Part shown: one piece after another, positions 17,236-26,882 of the stretch | How the letters are laid out: every line of letters starts with the position of its first letter | Position numbering within the stretch: the stretch's first letter is position 1 | The notes under the pieces: model-generated | What the model was told of the DNA's origin: nothing | The model's input: only the letters and a program-made list of their open reading frames with translations | Database searches by the model: none | Position numbers and translations under genes: made by a program | NCBI GenBank assembly: GCA_963772225.1 | Contig: CAVYWD010000001.1 | Span: forward strand, 1,388,565-1,452,564 | Source of the DNA: CAVYWD01 sp963772225 | GTDB lineage: Bacteria > Myxococcota > Myxococcia > Myxococcales > UBA5297 | Length of the DNA: 64,000 nt | Direction: 5' to 3'

Positions 17236-18696
17236 TTACGGTTTGCCCACGAAGGTCGTCACGCTCTTGGCCCCGAGCGACGCGGTGAAGCGGGCGTTGG
17301 CCACCGTGATGGGGCTCTTGCCCGCGAGGTTGTCGCTCGCCGACGTCACCCACGGCGTCACGGTGCAAGGAGCTGCTCCCGAGACGAAGATGGGCAGCTG
17401 GGTTGCGCTGCTGTTGTTGTTGATGGCGACCACGACGACGGTCCCGTCCGCCGGGTTCGTGTAGGCCGAGAGCAAGACGCCCGACGGCGCGGTGCCCGAG
17501 GTCGAGACGCGGACATAGCCGGGGCGGATGAAGCGAGAGAAGTTGCCCCCGACCCAGAGGCGCTTCGACCACACGTTGGTGTCGGTGTTGAAAAGCCCCC
17601 CGTTGCCGCTGGCCCAGACCCACCAGAAGTGCCACGCATTCATGTTGGCGATGGTGAGCGCCTCGTGGATGATCTTGCCGATGCGAAGCCCGCTGTCGAT
17701 GCCGTCGGCGACGCTGCTCGGCGAGTCGTTGTTGGTGTCGTAGATCTCGGTCTCCCAGAACTCTTTGCCGGCTTGTGCAATCTGCGGGTACGCCTGCGGG
17801 TTTCCTCCGTATTCATGGGTCGCGACGATCTCCGTGTACTTCCAGGCATCGGCGTTGTTCTGCAGCGCGGTCAGGTAATCGCCAATGCCGTACCAGTTCA
17901 TCGTCTCGGGCGCCATGACCTTGGCACCGGTGCTGGCCAGCGCCGGGCCCAAGTACGTCCCCACCCAGGTCGCCATCTCGGTTGCGGTGAACCACGTCGT
18001 CGCGTTCAAGCCTTGGCTGTCGGGCTCGTTCTCCGCGGAGACGGCGTAGATGGGCACGCCGGCGTTCTTCATGGTCGTCACGAAGCTCGCCAGGGTGTTG
18101 GCCCAGTCTTGCGGGTTGATGAGCTTCGGGGGGTTGCCGCTGATGTCCGAAGTCTTCACCTCCCACGGCGCCGCCCAAACCTTCACGCCATGAGCGACGG
18201 CGGACTTGGCGATGGTGGTCTCGCTGGTGGTGCCGCCGCCGATCCGAATGCGGTGGAGCGTGAACCCCGCTCCGCTGGTGGTGGACCAGAGCATGTCGGG
18301 GTCGTTCTGCGGGTCTCGGAAGTTCCCGGACCAAGCGGTGGAGGTCCCGAAGCCCGAGATCTTTTGCAGAATGCCGGACAGGTCGACCTTCACGTCCCCG
18401 GACTGGGCGGTGCCGGTGCTGCAGGCGGTGATGACGGTGCTGCCGGCATCCGCGGCGCCAGCGTCCGGTCGGCTCCCGGCGTCCGTCGCTGCGGTCCCTC
18501 CGTCCGTCGCCGCGGCCCCTCCGTCGGTCACCCCGACCCCGACGTCAGAGGCGCCGGAGCCGCCGTCCTGCGCTTTCGCGCCAGCGTCTCGCGCTCCTGC
18601 TCCCGAGTCCTCATCGCCGTCACCGCTCGCGGAGCCCAAGGAGCAGGCGACAAGCAGGATGGGCATGACGAGCCACGCGATTCCTGGCCTTTTCAC
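17236..18696 (-). CDS. xynC: GH30 subfamily 8 glucuronoarabinoxylan endo-1,4-xylanase lipoprotein
   Basis: 486-residue lipoprotein that should cut xylan next to glucuronic acid side groups. A GTG at 18696 is preferred because ACGGAGG lies five bases upstream and the peptide then starts KRPGIAWLVMPILLVAC, a typical lipoprotein signal. A DAG-type linker (~25-95) precedes the (beta/alpha)8 domain: SGFGTSTAWSGNF, SAENEPDS (acid/base Glu, ~222) and FWETEIYD (nucleophile Glu, ~314). The side beta-sandwich follows (RPGYVRVS ... VVVAINNNS), as in all GH30 enzymes. It is the first gene of a GH30-GH43 operon and is divergent from the GH31 gene. A copy of the TGACCC element lies 117 bases upstream. Confidence 0.92.
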   Translation of the reverse strand: MKRPGIAWLVMPILLVACSLGSASGDGDEDSGAGARDAGAKAQDGGSGASDVGVGVTDGGAAATDGGTAATDAGSRPDAGAADAGSTVITACSTGTAQSGDVKVDLSGILQKISGFGTSTAWSGNFRDPQNDPDMLWSTTSGAGFTLHRIRIGGGTTSETTIAKSAVAHGVKVWAAPWEVKTSDISGNPPKLINPQDWANTLASFVTTMKNAGVPIYAVSAENEPDSQGLNATTWFTATEMATWVGTYLGPALASTGAKVMAPETMNWYGIGDYLTALQNNADAWKYTEIVATHEYGGNPQAYPQIAQAGKEFWETEIYDTNNDSPSSVADGIDSGLRIGKIIHEALTIANMNAWHFWWVWASGNGGLFNTDTNVWSKRLWVGGNFSRFIRPGYVRVSTSGTAPSGVLLSAYTNPADGTVVVVAINNNSSATQLPIFVSGAAPCTVTPWVTSASDNLAGKSPITVANARFTASLGAKSVTTFVGKP

Positions 18697-18803
18697 GATA
18701 CCTCCGTTGGCACTCGCACCGCTGCCTTGACCGAGCGTCGCCACCTCGTCTGCAGCCTGAGAAGGCCGGTACTCCGGCTTGGTACTGAGCGAGCCACCGG
18801 CGA

Positions 18804-18813
18804 AAATGGGTCA
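18804..18813 (-). promoter_or_regulatory. shared element TGACCCRNWT upstream of the GH30-GH43 operon
   Basis: On the minus strand the sequence is TGACCCATTT followed by TCGCCGG, 117 bases before the GH30 start. It lies in the divergent region shared with the GH31 gene. A related GACCCATTTCGCGG occurs on the plus strand at 18948, inside the predicted start of GH31. Confidence 0.5.
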
Positions 18814-18919
18814 TCGGCCTGCGAGCGGCCCCTTCGCGGAAACGAGGTGGGACTGCCCTGCGCCGCCGCCTGGCTGTGCGCTTGACCCTGCTGGAAGCCT
18901 ACCGCCCTCAATACCTCCA

Positions 18920-21520
18920 ATGAATCGACCCTTCGACCCATTGATGAGACCCATTTCGCGGGAAGTCCGCCCGTGGCCCGCGCTGATCGGCGTGCTCGCG
19001 TCGCTGGCGGGCTGCACCGGCTACTTAACGGGGACCGCCAGTAACGATGGGCGCGATGCGGCCGAGCTGGGCCGCGACGGCGGTGGCGGAGGCGGCGGGG
19101 GAAACGGCGCAGACGGCGCAGACGGCGGCGGCGGCGGCAGCGGCGACGGCGGCAGGGACAGCGGGGTCGCCGGCGCCGACGGGGGCAGCGACTCGAGCTC
19201 GGACGCTGGTCCGTCGCCGTTGTCCTGCGGCGACGCCGGGACCTCGGCGTCGAGCGCCTACGCTGTCGACTCCGCCGGGGTGACCTTCGTGGTGACCAAC
19301 GGCCGCGTGCGGCTTCAAGTGTGCCAAGAGGACATCATCCGCGTCCAGTACGCCACTGGCACGTCCATCCCGGCCAAATCGTCGCTCTCGGTCAACGCGG
19401 CCTGGGGCACTCCCAGCTTTTGCGTGGCCGAGGCCGCGGGGCAAGTGACCATCACGACCGCCCGGATGAAGGCGAAGGTCAACACCTCGAGCGGATTGGT
19501 CACCTTCACGGACCTGACCGACAACGTCGTCTTGGCGGAGGATGGGAAATCCCTCACCCCGGTCACCGTCGAGGGGGTCAGCACCTATAAAGTCGAGACG
19601 ACGTTCAAATCCCCCACCGACGAGGCCCTGTACGGCTTAGGTCAACACCAAGATGGCGTGATGAATCGCAAGGGCACCACCGAGCACCTCTTGAACGCCA
19701 ACCAGTGGATCACCGTCCCGGTTCTGGTCTCCAACCGCGGCTATGGCGTCTTCTGGGACAACTACGCCTCCTCCGACTTCTACGGGAACGACTCGGGCAA
19801 CACCAAGTACCGCTATGACTCCGAAGTCGGCGATCAGGTCGACTATTACTTCTTCTACGGCCCGAGCCTCGACCACGTCCTGGCGCTTTATCGAACTGCC
19901 ACCGGCGCCGCCCCGCTCCTTCCCAAGTGGGCCTACGGGTTGTTCCAGTCCAAGGACAAGTATGGCAGCCAGGCGGAGCTGCTGGCAGTGAAAGACGGCT
20001 ATCGGAATGCCAACATCCCGCTCGACACCATTGTCCAGGACTGGGACTACTGGTCGCCCTACCTGTGGGGCTCCCACTTCATGGACGAGTCCCAGAACCG
20101 GTACCCGGATCCGGCGTCGCTCATCACTCAGCTGCACACCGCCAACGTCCACGCGATGATCTCCATCTGGCCGCTTTACGAGACGGGCTCGACGCGGAAG
20201 GCCGGCGAGCTGGACAACTACACCGGGCTCGACGCCATCAAGGCGCTGTTCGCCAGCGGCGGCGCCCACCACTTCTACGATCCGTTCAACGCATCGGCCC
20301 GAACGCTGGTGTACCAGCAGATCCACGACCGCCTGCTGGGCAAGTACGGATGGGACGCCATCTGGGCCGACAACACCGAGCCACAGGCCTACCCGGACTC
20401 CGTCAACATCCACGCGGCCGATACCGGCCTGGGCAAGGGGGCCTTCTACATCAACGCGTACCCGCTCGAGCACAGCCGGGCGCTGTACGAGGGCTGGCGA
20501 AGCGTGGGGCAAAAGGACAAACGCGTCTACGTGCTGACCCGCAGCGCCTTTGCCGGCCAACAGCGCTACTCGGCCACCTGCTGGTCGGGAGACATCAGCT
20601 GTGACTTCCCCACGCTCGCCAAACAGGTCATCGCCGGCCTCAACTTCGCGGCCGCCGGGATGCCGTACTGGACTACCGATATTGGCGGCTACACGGGCCA
20701 CACCCTCGATTGGTCCAGCAGCGCGAACAACGAGATGTTTACCCGTTGGTTCCAGTATGGCGCGTTCTGTCCCATCTTCCGCATCCACGGCGGCGGCAGC
20801 CGCGAGCTGTACGGCAACCAGTGGAGCGCGACCACGAAGGCGAACCTCCTCAAGGCCGACTCCCTTCGCTACCGGCTCATGCCGTTCATCTATTCGCTTG
20901 CCTGGAAGGTCACCAGCGAAGGGTATTCGATAATGCGGCATCTCGTGTTCGATTACCCGAACGACACGAGCGTGCTGAACATCAAGGACCAGTTCATGTT
21001 CGGCCCGGCATTCCTGGTCAACCCGGTGCTCTCCGCCGGCGCGACGAGCCGGTCGGTCTATCTCCCGGCCGGGACGTGGTACGACTTCTGGACCGGCGCC
21101 ACCAGCAACGGCGGCTCGTCGAGCTCGGTCAGCGCTCCGCTCAGCCAGATCCCGCTCTTCGTGAAGGCGGGCTCGATCGTCCCCATGGGCCCGAGCATCC
21201 AGTATGCAACCCAGAGCATCGACCCCCTCGAGATCCGGGTCTACCGGGGCCAGGACGCCACGTTCACCCTCTACGAGGACGCGGGCGACTCGTACGACTA
21301 CGAAACCGGAAAGTATTCGACCATCCGGCTCACCTGGAGCGACGCGAACCAGTCGCTGACCATCGGGGCCCGCTCAGGAACCTACCCCGGGATGCCGACG
21401 AGTCGGACATTCAACGTGGTGTGGGTCGGAGCCCAGCACGGCACGGGAATCGACGTCACCGCGGCGGCAGACAAGGCGGTCCAGTATACGGGCTCGGAGG
21501 TGGTGGTGAGCGCAAAGTGA
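18920..21520 (+). CDS. GH31 alpha-xylosidase-like lipoprotein
   Basis: 866-residue exported enzyme, probably an alpha-xylosidase acting on xyloglucan side chains. The N-terminal signal ends ASLAGC; ATG 18920 is preferred, but ATG 18944 also gives a complete lipoprotein signal and neither has a clear Shine-Dalgarno. A Gly-rich linker (~35-90) is followed by the N-terminal beta-sandwich and the GH31 barrel: QDWDYWSPYLWG (~373), IWADNTEP (nucleophile Asp, ~483) and CWSGDI (acid/base Asp, ~555). The C-terminal sandwich holds LPAGTWYDFWTG and YEDAGDSYDYE. The QDWxYW loop is typical of alpha-xylosidases, but alpha-glucosidase activity is possible. It is divergent from the GH30-GH43 operon. Confidence 0.88.
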   Translation: MNRPFDPLMRPISREVRPWPALIGVLASLAGCTGYLTGTASNDGRDAAELGRDGGGGGGGGNGADGADGGGGGSGDGGRDSGVAGADGGSDSSSDAGPSPLSCGDAGTSASSAYAVDSAGVTFVVTNGRVRLQVCQEDIIRVQYATGTSIPAKSSLSVNAAWGTPSFCVAEAAGQVTITTARMKAKVNTSSGLVTFTDLTDNVVLAEDGKSLTPVTVEGVSTYKVETTFKSPTDEALYGLGQHQDGVMNRKGTTEHLLNANQWITVPVLVSNRGYGVFWDNYASSDFYGNDSGNTKYRYDSEVGDQVDYYFFYGPSLDHVLALYRTATGAAPLLPKWAYGLFQSKDKYGSQAELLAVKDGYRNANIPLDTIVQDWDYWSPYLWGSHFMDESQNRYPDPASLITQLHTANVHAMISIWPLYETGSTRKAGELDNYTGLDAIKALFASGGAHHFYDPFNASARTLVYQQIHDRLLGKYGWDAIWADNTEPQAYPDSVNIHAADTGLGKGAFYINAYPLEHSRALYEGWRSVGQKDKRVYVLTRSAFAGQQRYSATCWSGDISCDFPTLAKQVIAGLNFAAAGMPYWTTDIGGYTGHTLDWSSSANNEMFTRWFQYGAFCPIFRIHGGGSRELYGNQWSATTKANLLKADSLRYRLMPFIYSLAWKVTSEGYSIMRHLVFDYPNDTSVLNIKDQFMFGPAFLVNPVLSAGATSRSVYLPAGTWYDFWTGATSNGGSSSSVSAPLSQIPLFVKAGSIVPMGPSIQYATQSIDPLEIRVYRGQDATFTLYEDAGDSYDYETGKYSTIRLTWSDANQSLTIGARSGTYPGMPTSRTFNVVWVGAQHGTGIDVTAAADKAVQYTGSEVVVSAK

Positions 21521-22197
21521 GGGAGCTTTGGGATGGAAAAGGCTTTGGGCGCCGCGGGCCCAGGCTTTTCGAGTCGCACTTCGTGGAGCCTGGAGCCTGA
21601 AGCCCGGGGTCTGGAGCCTGAAGCCCCACTCACCTCGTTGATTCCGCCTTTGCCGTTCGTCCTTTCGGCGCGAGATCTCGCGCAGATTGGCAAAGGCTTC
21701 AGGCGCCTAGAACGTCAATCAATTTGAAAGCCGTCGCGAGGCGCGCAGTTGCGTCGCCGAGGCTTGGAACCCGAGAAGTGAGCAGCGCTGCTGGTTGCGG
21801 CGCGAGCAGCTTGAGCGACGAGGCTTTCCGTCGCAGGCAGCAAGTGCGCGTCGCAGCTGGCTTTTCAAACTGGGTTGGCGTTCTAGGCAAAGCCAAGGAC
21901 GGACGCCGCAAAGGTCTTGACCTGGCGTGCCTGCGGCCGGTCTGCAACCTGGAGCCCCCCACCTTCGTGCGCTCCAGCTCGGCCCGGTCAGCGACGGCAG
22001 CGGGTCCGCTTCGGGTTGAAGCAGTCAAAGCGCAACAGCCGGCGCCCACTTCCGCCATTCCATCTCGAGTCGAATCGGCGCGCCGCTCCGATCCATGGGC
22101 GCTTTGACCCGATGGCGGGGCGCTCTCAGGCGTGGAAAGGACGCGCTACCCGGCGCTGCGGCCGACGGCGCCGTGGGAGGGGCTCGTCCATCGGCCC
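21521..22197. repeat. intergenic stretch with a diverged copy of the R2 repeat
   Basis: The 677 bases between the convergent GH31 and alpha/beta hydrolase genes show no supportable gene. Bases ~21585-21720 contain TGGAGCCTGGAGCCTGAAGC, GGGGTCTGGAGCCTGAAGC, then CTTTCGGCGCGAGATCTCGCGCAGATTGGCAAAGGC. These parallel the R2 repeat copies at 31074-31324 and 38011-38160. The rest is GC-rich with no motif I recognise. Confidence 0.5.
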
Positions 22198-23247
22198 TCA
22201 CGGGTCCATGTCTTTCTGCTGGATCTTCCACACGCTCGTGTTCTTGCAGAGGTCGCAATCCGCACCGTAGAACATCTTGCGCAGCGCCGTATCGCCCATC
22301 AGATGGAGCCGCATCCAGCCCGTGACGGCGATCATGAAGGGATCCTTGATGGAGCCGATCCAACTGCCATGCGTCGCCGAGAGTTGGTCCGCCAGCATCA
22401 CCGGCTGATTTGGCATGCCGTCGAAGGCTGTCTTCATTCCGCTGCATGTTGCGACGGTATCCTGCCCACCGCAAAGGAGCAGTGCCGGACCGTGCAGGCT
22501 ATCGTTGGCGCCCGCACCGCAGAGGGTCGCGACCGCGCCGACGCGCGGGTCGGAGGCGACCTGGGAAGCTGCCAGCCCTCCAGCCGAGTGCCCGGTGGCC
22601 CCGACGTGCGCTGTATCGATGTGCTTGTACAGGACGCTCGTCGGATCCTGATTCTGCTGGAGCACCCAGTCGATTCCGACTTTCATCGGCGGAGGGTCTC
22701 CCTGGTAGACGTAGTGGCTGAGCGACGCGATGACCACGAAGCCGTGCGATGCCAGCTGCTGGAGCAGCACCATGTAAGTGGGCGGATTGTCACCGTAGCC
22801 GTTGCCCCAAGTGATCACCGGGTGGCAAAACCCGCCTTGAGTCATGTCGCTCGGGCGAATGAGAACGAAGTGCGGCTGCGTGCCATTCTCCGCGATACCG
22901 GCCGCCGGCCCGACGTTGTTCTCCGTCACCACCGCGAACGGCCCCTTCTCCGAGGGGTCGGCCGTCGGCCACGCTGCGCCTACGCATCCTCCAGCGCCCG
23001 AGTCCTCACCGGCGTCTTGTCCGAGCGAGGCGTCCCGGCCGGCGTCGACACCGGCATCCTTCGCTTCGAGGCCTGAGTCTTTCGCTTCGGGGCCTGAGTC
23101 TTTCGCATCGGACACATCGGGGGGCATCGATGCGTCGGCGGCGCCGTTCTGCCCCGCGTCCTGTTCTTGTCGAGCTCCGTCGCCGAGCTGACAGGCGACA
23201 CAGAACAGCAATGCTGCGGGGATGAGGAGGATGGGCGCGCGCTTCAT
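22198..23247 (-). CDS. alpha/beta hydrolase lipoprotein, probable esterase
   Basis: 349-residue lipoprotein; the signal peptide ends LLFCVAC and GAGGGAGAG precedes the ATG at 23247. The linker (~22-75) contains near-repeats of AKDSGPE/AKDSGLE. The catalytic domain (~80-349) has PVITWGNGYGDNP, GFVVIASLSHYVYQG, the nucleophile elbow GHSAGG (~220), and ALLLCGGQDTVA around the acid residue. It most resembles the chlorophyllase/cutinase-like group of dienelactone-hydrolase-fold esterases, several of which are xylan acetyl esterases or polyester hydrolases. The substrate is not predictable from sequence alone, but the gene sits between GH31 and GH29 genes of the hemicellulose cluster. Confidence 0.75.
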   Translation of the reverse strand: MKRAPILLIPAALLFCVACQLGDGARQEQDAGQNGAADASMPPDVSDAKDSGPEAKDSGLEAKDAGVDAGRDASLGQDAGEDSGAGGCVGAAWPTADPSEKGPFAVVTENNVGPAAGIAENGTQPHFVLIRPSDMTQGGFCHPVITWGNGYGDNPPTYMVLLQQLASHGFVVIASLSHYVYQGDPPPMKVGIDWVLQQNQDPTSVLYKHIDTAHVGATGHSAGGLAASQVASDPRVGAVATLCGAGANDSLHGPALLLCGGQDTVATCSGMKTAFDGMPNQPVMLADQLSATHGSWIGSIKDPFMIAVTGWMRLHLMGDTALRKMFYGADCDLCKNTSVWKIQQKDMDP

Positions 23248-23447
23248 GGTCTCTCCCTCACTGCGGTTCAGCTTCTCCGTCTTTCGCGGAGCCGCCACAT
23301 TGAAAGGTCTCGGCAAAAGCCCGAGCGTTGCCCGGCGAAGCACGGCGCCCGCGACCCGATGACTCGCAACGCGTCGGGGCCGATATCCAAGGCGGGTTGG
23401 GCTCCGGACGCTCGCCGCGATAGAGCGGTTGAGACCACCAGAGCTGG

Positions 23448-23457
23448 ATTTGGGTCA
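23448..23457 (-). promoter_or_regulatory. shared element TGACCCRNWT upstream of the alpha/beta hydrolase gene
   Basis: On the minus strand the sequence is TGACCCAAAT followed by CCAGC. It lies 210 bases before the start, the largest distance in the set. Confidence 0.35.
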
Positions 23458-24157
23458 TGACGTCGCCAGCCATCTGCAGGTCGCGCCGGTCGCGCCTACG
23501 GGGCGGACCTTCACCGACATGAAGCGCCCTACTCGGCTGGGAGCCTTCGTGAGACCTCTCTACGGTCCCCACGTCCCCGCGAAAGACCAGGCGCAGCCCG
23601 AATGACCCGAACCCTTTCCAGGGCTCTCTAGACGATGCGCCGCAGCGCCGGCGAGCCACCGGAGCGATTTTTTTACTCCAACCCGGACCTCTGCAGCAGG
23701 GCGACGAGCGTCGCCGACTCCAACGGGTAAATCCCGGCTATCCTGCGGCAGGGTGCGAATGGGCTGGTCTCCAATGTTATCTGCCATTCGGGCCCGTCGA
23801 GATCTGGAGCTTCTTCTTTCAATTCGGCCCGGGGTTCGACCGGTCTTTGCACGCGATGCTTTCGAGGCGGTCGTCCGTGGATGCATTGCTTTCTTGCTGC
23901 TCTGGCTTCTTTCTCTTTCCAGCGTCCCTGAGCAGCCACACCGGGGCGTTGCGGAGAGCGCGATATGAGCGCGGAGGACGTCAGCGTGCAGTACAGGTTC
24001 GAGACGGCAAGAGCGGGTTCAGTCCAGGAAGATAGCGCGCGGACCGACGCCCGCCGCCCGTGTCTCCGGGTTCGCCAGCACCAGCGATGCCAAGCCGCCC
24101 TGCGCCTGGCGTCCCAGGTGTCGCCCGCAATCCGCAGCCGAAATCGGGGGTTCTCGG

Positions 24158-24167
24158 TGACCCAGAA
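24158..24167 (+). promoter_or_regulatory. shared element TGACCCRNW upstream of GH29 gene 1
   Basis: TGACCCAGAA followed by TCCGCC lies 168 bases before the first GH29 start. The tenth base is A instead of T. Confidence 0.35.
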
Positions 24168-24325
24168 TCCGCCGAGGGGATCCTCCAAACCTCACACAGC
24201 GCGCTTCAGGGGCCGAACCGACGTGGCATGCGACACCTGTCCAGACCCGGCAACTCAGCCGCTCACGGCGGAGGACGACTTCGGCCCCATGCCAAGAAAA
24301 CTGTGGTAGAGAGGACGGAGAGGAT

Positions 24326-25939
24326 ATGAACGGCGTGCGTTGCTCTCTCATCCCCGCGTTATTTTTGCTCTTCACCGCCTGTGCAACCGGCGTCATCTCC
24401 GAGTCGGCGCCGAACGATGCCGGCTCGGCGCCAATCGATGCCGGCTCGGCCGCGAAGGACGCCGGCTCAGCCGCGAAGGACGCCGGCGACCCCGCCGGGC
24501 AGGATGCGTCACTTCACACGGACGCCGGCGGGAGCGCGGATGCCTCCAACGGGCCCGATTCCGGGGACGGCGGCACCGACGGGTCCACGCCTGGAAATCA
24601 AAGCTGCCCGTCTTTGCCCGATGGGCCTCCGGGCGCTCAGCCACTTCCCAGCGCAAAGCAGGTCGCGTACCAGCGGACCGAGTTGACGGCGTTCATCCAC
24701 TTTGGTTTGGACACCTTCGATGGCACCGAGCAGGGGGATTCGTCCAAGGACAAGCCCGAGCTCTTCATTCCGACGAACCTCGATGCGACTCAGTGGGTGA
24801 GCACGCTGCAGGCCGCCGGCTTCCGCCAGGCGATGCTGACCACCAAACACAGCACGGGTTTTTGCTTGTGGCCGTCGGCGTACACCGATTTTTCGGTGAA
24901 GAACAGCACCTGGATGAACGGTCAAGGAGACGTGGTCAAGCTCTTCACGGACGCCATGCACGCGGCCGGAATGAGAGTCGGCCTCTATCTGTCGCCTTGG
25001 GACCAGCACTTCCCGAGCTCGAGCGGTGACTACGAAACATATTTCAAGAACCAGCTCACCGAGCTCTTGTCCAACTACGGCCAGATATACGAGATCGAGT
25101 TTGACGGGGCCAATGCGCCGAGGCAGCTCGACTGGAAAGGGATCTTCAAGCTCGCCAAGCAGCTCCAGCCCAACATCCTGGTCTGGGCGGGCCCGGAGAT
25201 CTCCATGGACGGAGTGGACCTCCAGTGGATCGGCAATGAGAACGGACAGGCGAGCCGCACGTCATCGAGCGTGGGCTCAGTCCCCAACGGCGGGCCGTCG
25301 AACGTGTGGTATCCGTTCGAGACGAACGAGTCCGATCGCGTCCCAAATTGGTTCTGGCACCCGAATAATACGGTCATGTCGCTCACCTCGCTTCAGTCGA
25401 CCTACTTCCATTCGGTCGGCATGAATACGACGCTCATCTTGAACGTCCCGCCGGCGACGACAGGCCAATTCGACGCGCCGGACGTCGCCCTGCTCCAGCA
25501 ATTTGGAAATTGGTATTCGTCGCTGTATTCGACCAATCTGCTTCGCGGGCAGCCGACGACGGCGGACTCTACCTGGGCCAACGCTGGCTTCGAAGCAGCC
25601 AAAGCGGTGGACGACCAGATTTGCACGTATTGGGCCGCGGCCAGCGGCAAGACCTCGGCCCGGCTGGAGGTGACCCCGGCATCTGCGATCACATTCACCG
25701 TGATCAGCATCCGCGAGCCCATCGAGCTTGGTGAGCGCTCGACCGCATATCACGTCGAGATCAAGCAGGACGGCACCTGGAACACATCGCCGACGGACGC
25801 GTCGGGAGCGAGGATCCAGGGCACCGTCATCGGCCAGCGCCAGCTCTGGCAGCTCCACTCCACGACCGCGGAGGCGATCGCGCTGGTCATCGATTCCGCA
25901 AAGGACGTTCCCGCCATCGCTGAGCTCAGCGCTTACTAG
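24326..25939 (+). CDS. GH29 alpha-L-fucosidase lipoprotein with C-terminal F5/8-type module
   Basis: 537-residue lipoprotein predicted to release alpha-L-fucose, for example from xyloglucan. GGAGAGGAT precedes the ATG; the signal peptide ends LLFTAC. The linker (~23-90) repeats NDAGSA/KDAGSA units. The GH29 barrel has AFIHFGLDTFDG (~130), LTTKHSTGFCLWPS, GMRVGLYLSPWDQ and IYEIEFDGAN, whose Asp (~259) is in the position of the family nucleophile. Residues ~405-537 look like an F5/8 type C (CBM32-like) sugar-binding module (TTADSTWANAGFEAAKAVDD ... ISIREPIELGERS). A second, unrelated-looking GH29 gene lies at 34336-36843. Confidence 0.88.
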   Translation: MNGVRCSLIPALFLLFTACATGVISESAPNDAGSAPIDAGSAAKDAGSAAKDAGDPAGQDASLHTDAGGSADASNGPDSGDGGTDGSTPGNQSCPSLPDGPPGAQPLPSAKQVAYQRTELTAFIHFGLDTFDGTEQGDSSKDKPELFIPTNLDATQWVSTLQAAGFRQAMLTTKHSTGFCLWPSAYTDFSVKNSTWMNGQGDVVKLFTDAMHAAGMRVGLYLSPWDQHFPSSSGDYETYFKNQLTELLSNYGQIYEIEFDGANAPRQLDWKGIFKLAKQLQPNILVWAGPEISMDGVDLQWIGNENGQASRTSSSVGSVPNGGPSNVWYPFETNESDRVPNWFWHPNNTVMSLTSLQSTYFHSVGMNTTLILNVPPATTGQFDAPDVALLQQFGNWYSSLYSTNLLRGQPTTADSTWANAGFEAAKAVDDQICTYWAAASGKTSARLEVTPASAITFTVISIREPIELGERSTAYHVEIKQDGTWNTSPTDASGARIQGTVIGQRQLWQLHSTTAEAIALVIDSAKDVPAIAELSAY

Positions 25940-25954
25940 ACGCGGAACGTACGA

Positions 25955-26330
25955 CGAGAAATCGCGTCGCATCCTTGCCCTCTTCGGCGGATGCGTGTCT
26001 GCATGGCCTGCGGCATAGGAAGCTCGAGCGGCGACAGGGACGCAGGCGCTCCGGCGCCGAGCTGTCGCTCCGGCGGCGCAGGCCTGACCGACTGCGGCCA
26101 GACCACGAGAGCTGCTGCACGAGCCTCAAAGTGACGGGAGGGCACGTACGATCGCACGTGCGCGAACGACGCCAGTGGTCCTTCAGCCCAAGCAGACCCG
26201 GCGACGGTCAGCGACTTCCGCTCGGACAAATACCTGGTGACGGTTGGCCGGTACCGCAAGTTCGTCGCGGCTTGAAATGGCGGCTCGGGGTATATGTCGC
26301 CTGTCATCGATGCGTCCTCCGTCAATATGG
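25955..26330 (+). pseudogene. formylglycine-generating enzyme (SUMF1)-type lipoprotein remnant
   Basis: Joining frames gives the typical N-terminus of the myxobacterial SUMF1-domain lipoproteins. RRILALFGGC is the signal peptide with lipobox (from 25968). APSCRSGGAGLTDCGQ follows in another frame (from 26066), then ESCCTSLKVTGG (from 26106). GTYDRTCANDASGPSAQADP and TVSDFRSDKYLVTVGRYRKFV come next, in the third frame. Several single-base shifts separate these pieces, and the catalytic C-terminal half is missing. The family members are predicted secreted FGE-like proteins, often of unknown substrate. The decay is visible directly; the family assignment rests on the SxKYLVTVGRYRxFV pattern. Confidence 0.7.
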
Positions 26331-26758
26331 CGCGGTAAGGCGTCGCTCTGGAATAGCGGATCCAATTCAACTCCGATCCATCTCGCTGGCCTCGCTGCTC
26401 GTCGGCCTGCGCCAAGGAGAAACGGAAGGCCCTTTCCCCCGACCGAAGTCTCGAGGACCACGTCCTCCTTTGTCGGAAAGTATCGAGAGAAGGGCCGCGG
26501 CGCCAGCTCGTCCGCCGCTACCGGCTGCAGCTCCCCGAGCCGTCCGGGGCATTGCCCTTGTCGATGGCGTGCTGATCCTTGCCTCGACGCAGTCGAGCCC
26601 CGCGGGACCTTGCGCTGCTCCTCGCCGCTCGCTGCCGTGTTCCGACGCTCCGCCTCGCCCTCTTACGCTCGGCCTCCCACCAGCACACACAGTCGAAGAA
26701 AAGGCTCTGTCGTCCCCCTGGGCTGTTCGCCCAGGTCGCGCAAGGTATCTACCCTCCC

Positions 26759-26768
26759 TGACCCAAAT
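26759..26768 (+). promoter_or_regulatory. shared element TGACCCRNWT upstream of multihaem gene 2
   Basis: TGACCCAAAT followed by GCCGC lies 124 bases before the ATG of the second multihaem gene and just before an AT-rich patch. Confidence 0.45.
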
Positions 26769-26882
26769 GCCGCTGTTCGCTCTCTATATATCTATCTTGC
26801 CTCGTCTACGCTGTTCGGTCGGGAGTAGGTTTTTCGCCGATGCCGCCTCCGCGGCGGCATCGCCATCGGAGTCGGAGGGAGC

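Larger units (their letters stand above)
23248..24325. other. 1,078-base intergenic region, no gene recognised
   Basis: Open frames exist on both strands (for example 23673-24188 minus and 23753-23968 plus), but none shows a recognisable domain, a good ribosome-binding site or a lipoprotein signal like its neighbours. The region carries one TGACCC-type element for each flanking gene (23448-23457 minus, 24158-24167 plus). It may hold decayed coding sequence that I cannot identify. Confidence 0.5.
25940..26882. other. 943-base intergenic region with a decayed FGE-sulfatase lipoprotein
   Basis: No intact gene lies between GH29 gene 1 and multihaem gene 2. The left part (25955-26330) is a degenerate formylglycine-generating-enzyme-type lipoprotein gene. 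From 26330 to 26750 nothing is recognised. The end carries the TGACCC element and an AT-rich stretch (CTCTATATATCTATCTTG, near 26781) before multihaem gene 2, which may contain its promoter. Confidence 0.55.

Noticed and set aside
21724..22107. Plus-strand open frame of 127 codons between GH31 and the alpha/beta hydrolase
   Set aside because: No ribosome-binding site, no family, and composition is unlike neighbouring genes; left as unannotated.
23673..24188. Minus-strand open frame of 171 codons upstream of GH29
   Set aside because: Arg-rich and without motifs; I could not support it as a gene or as a remnant.
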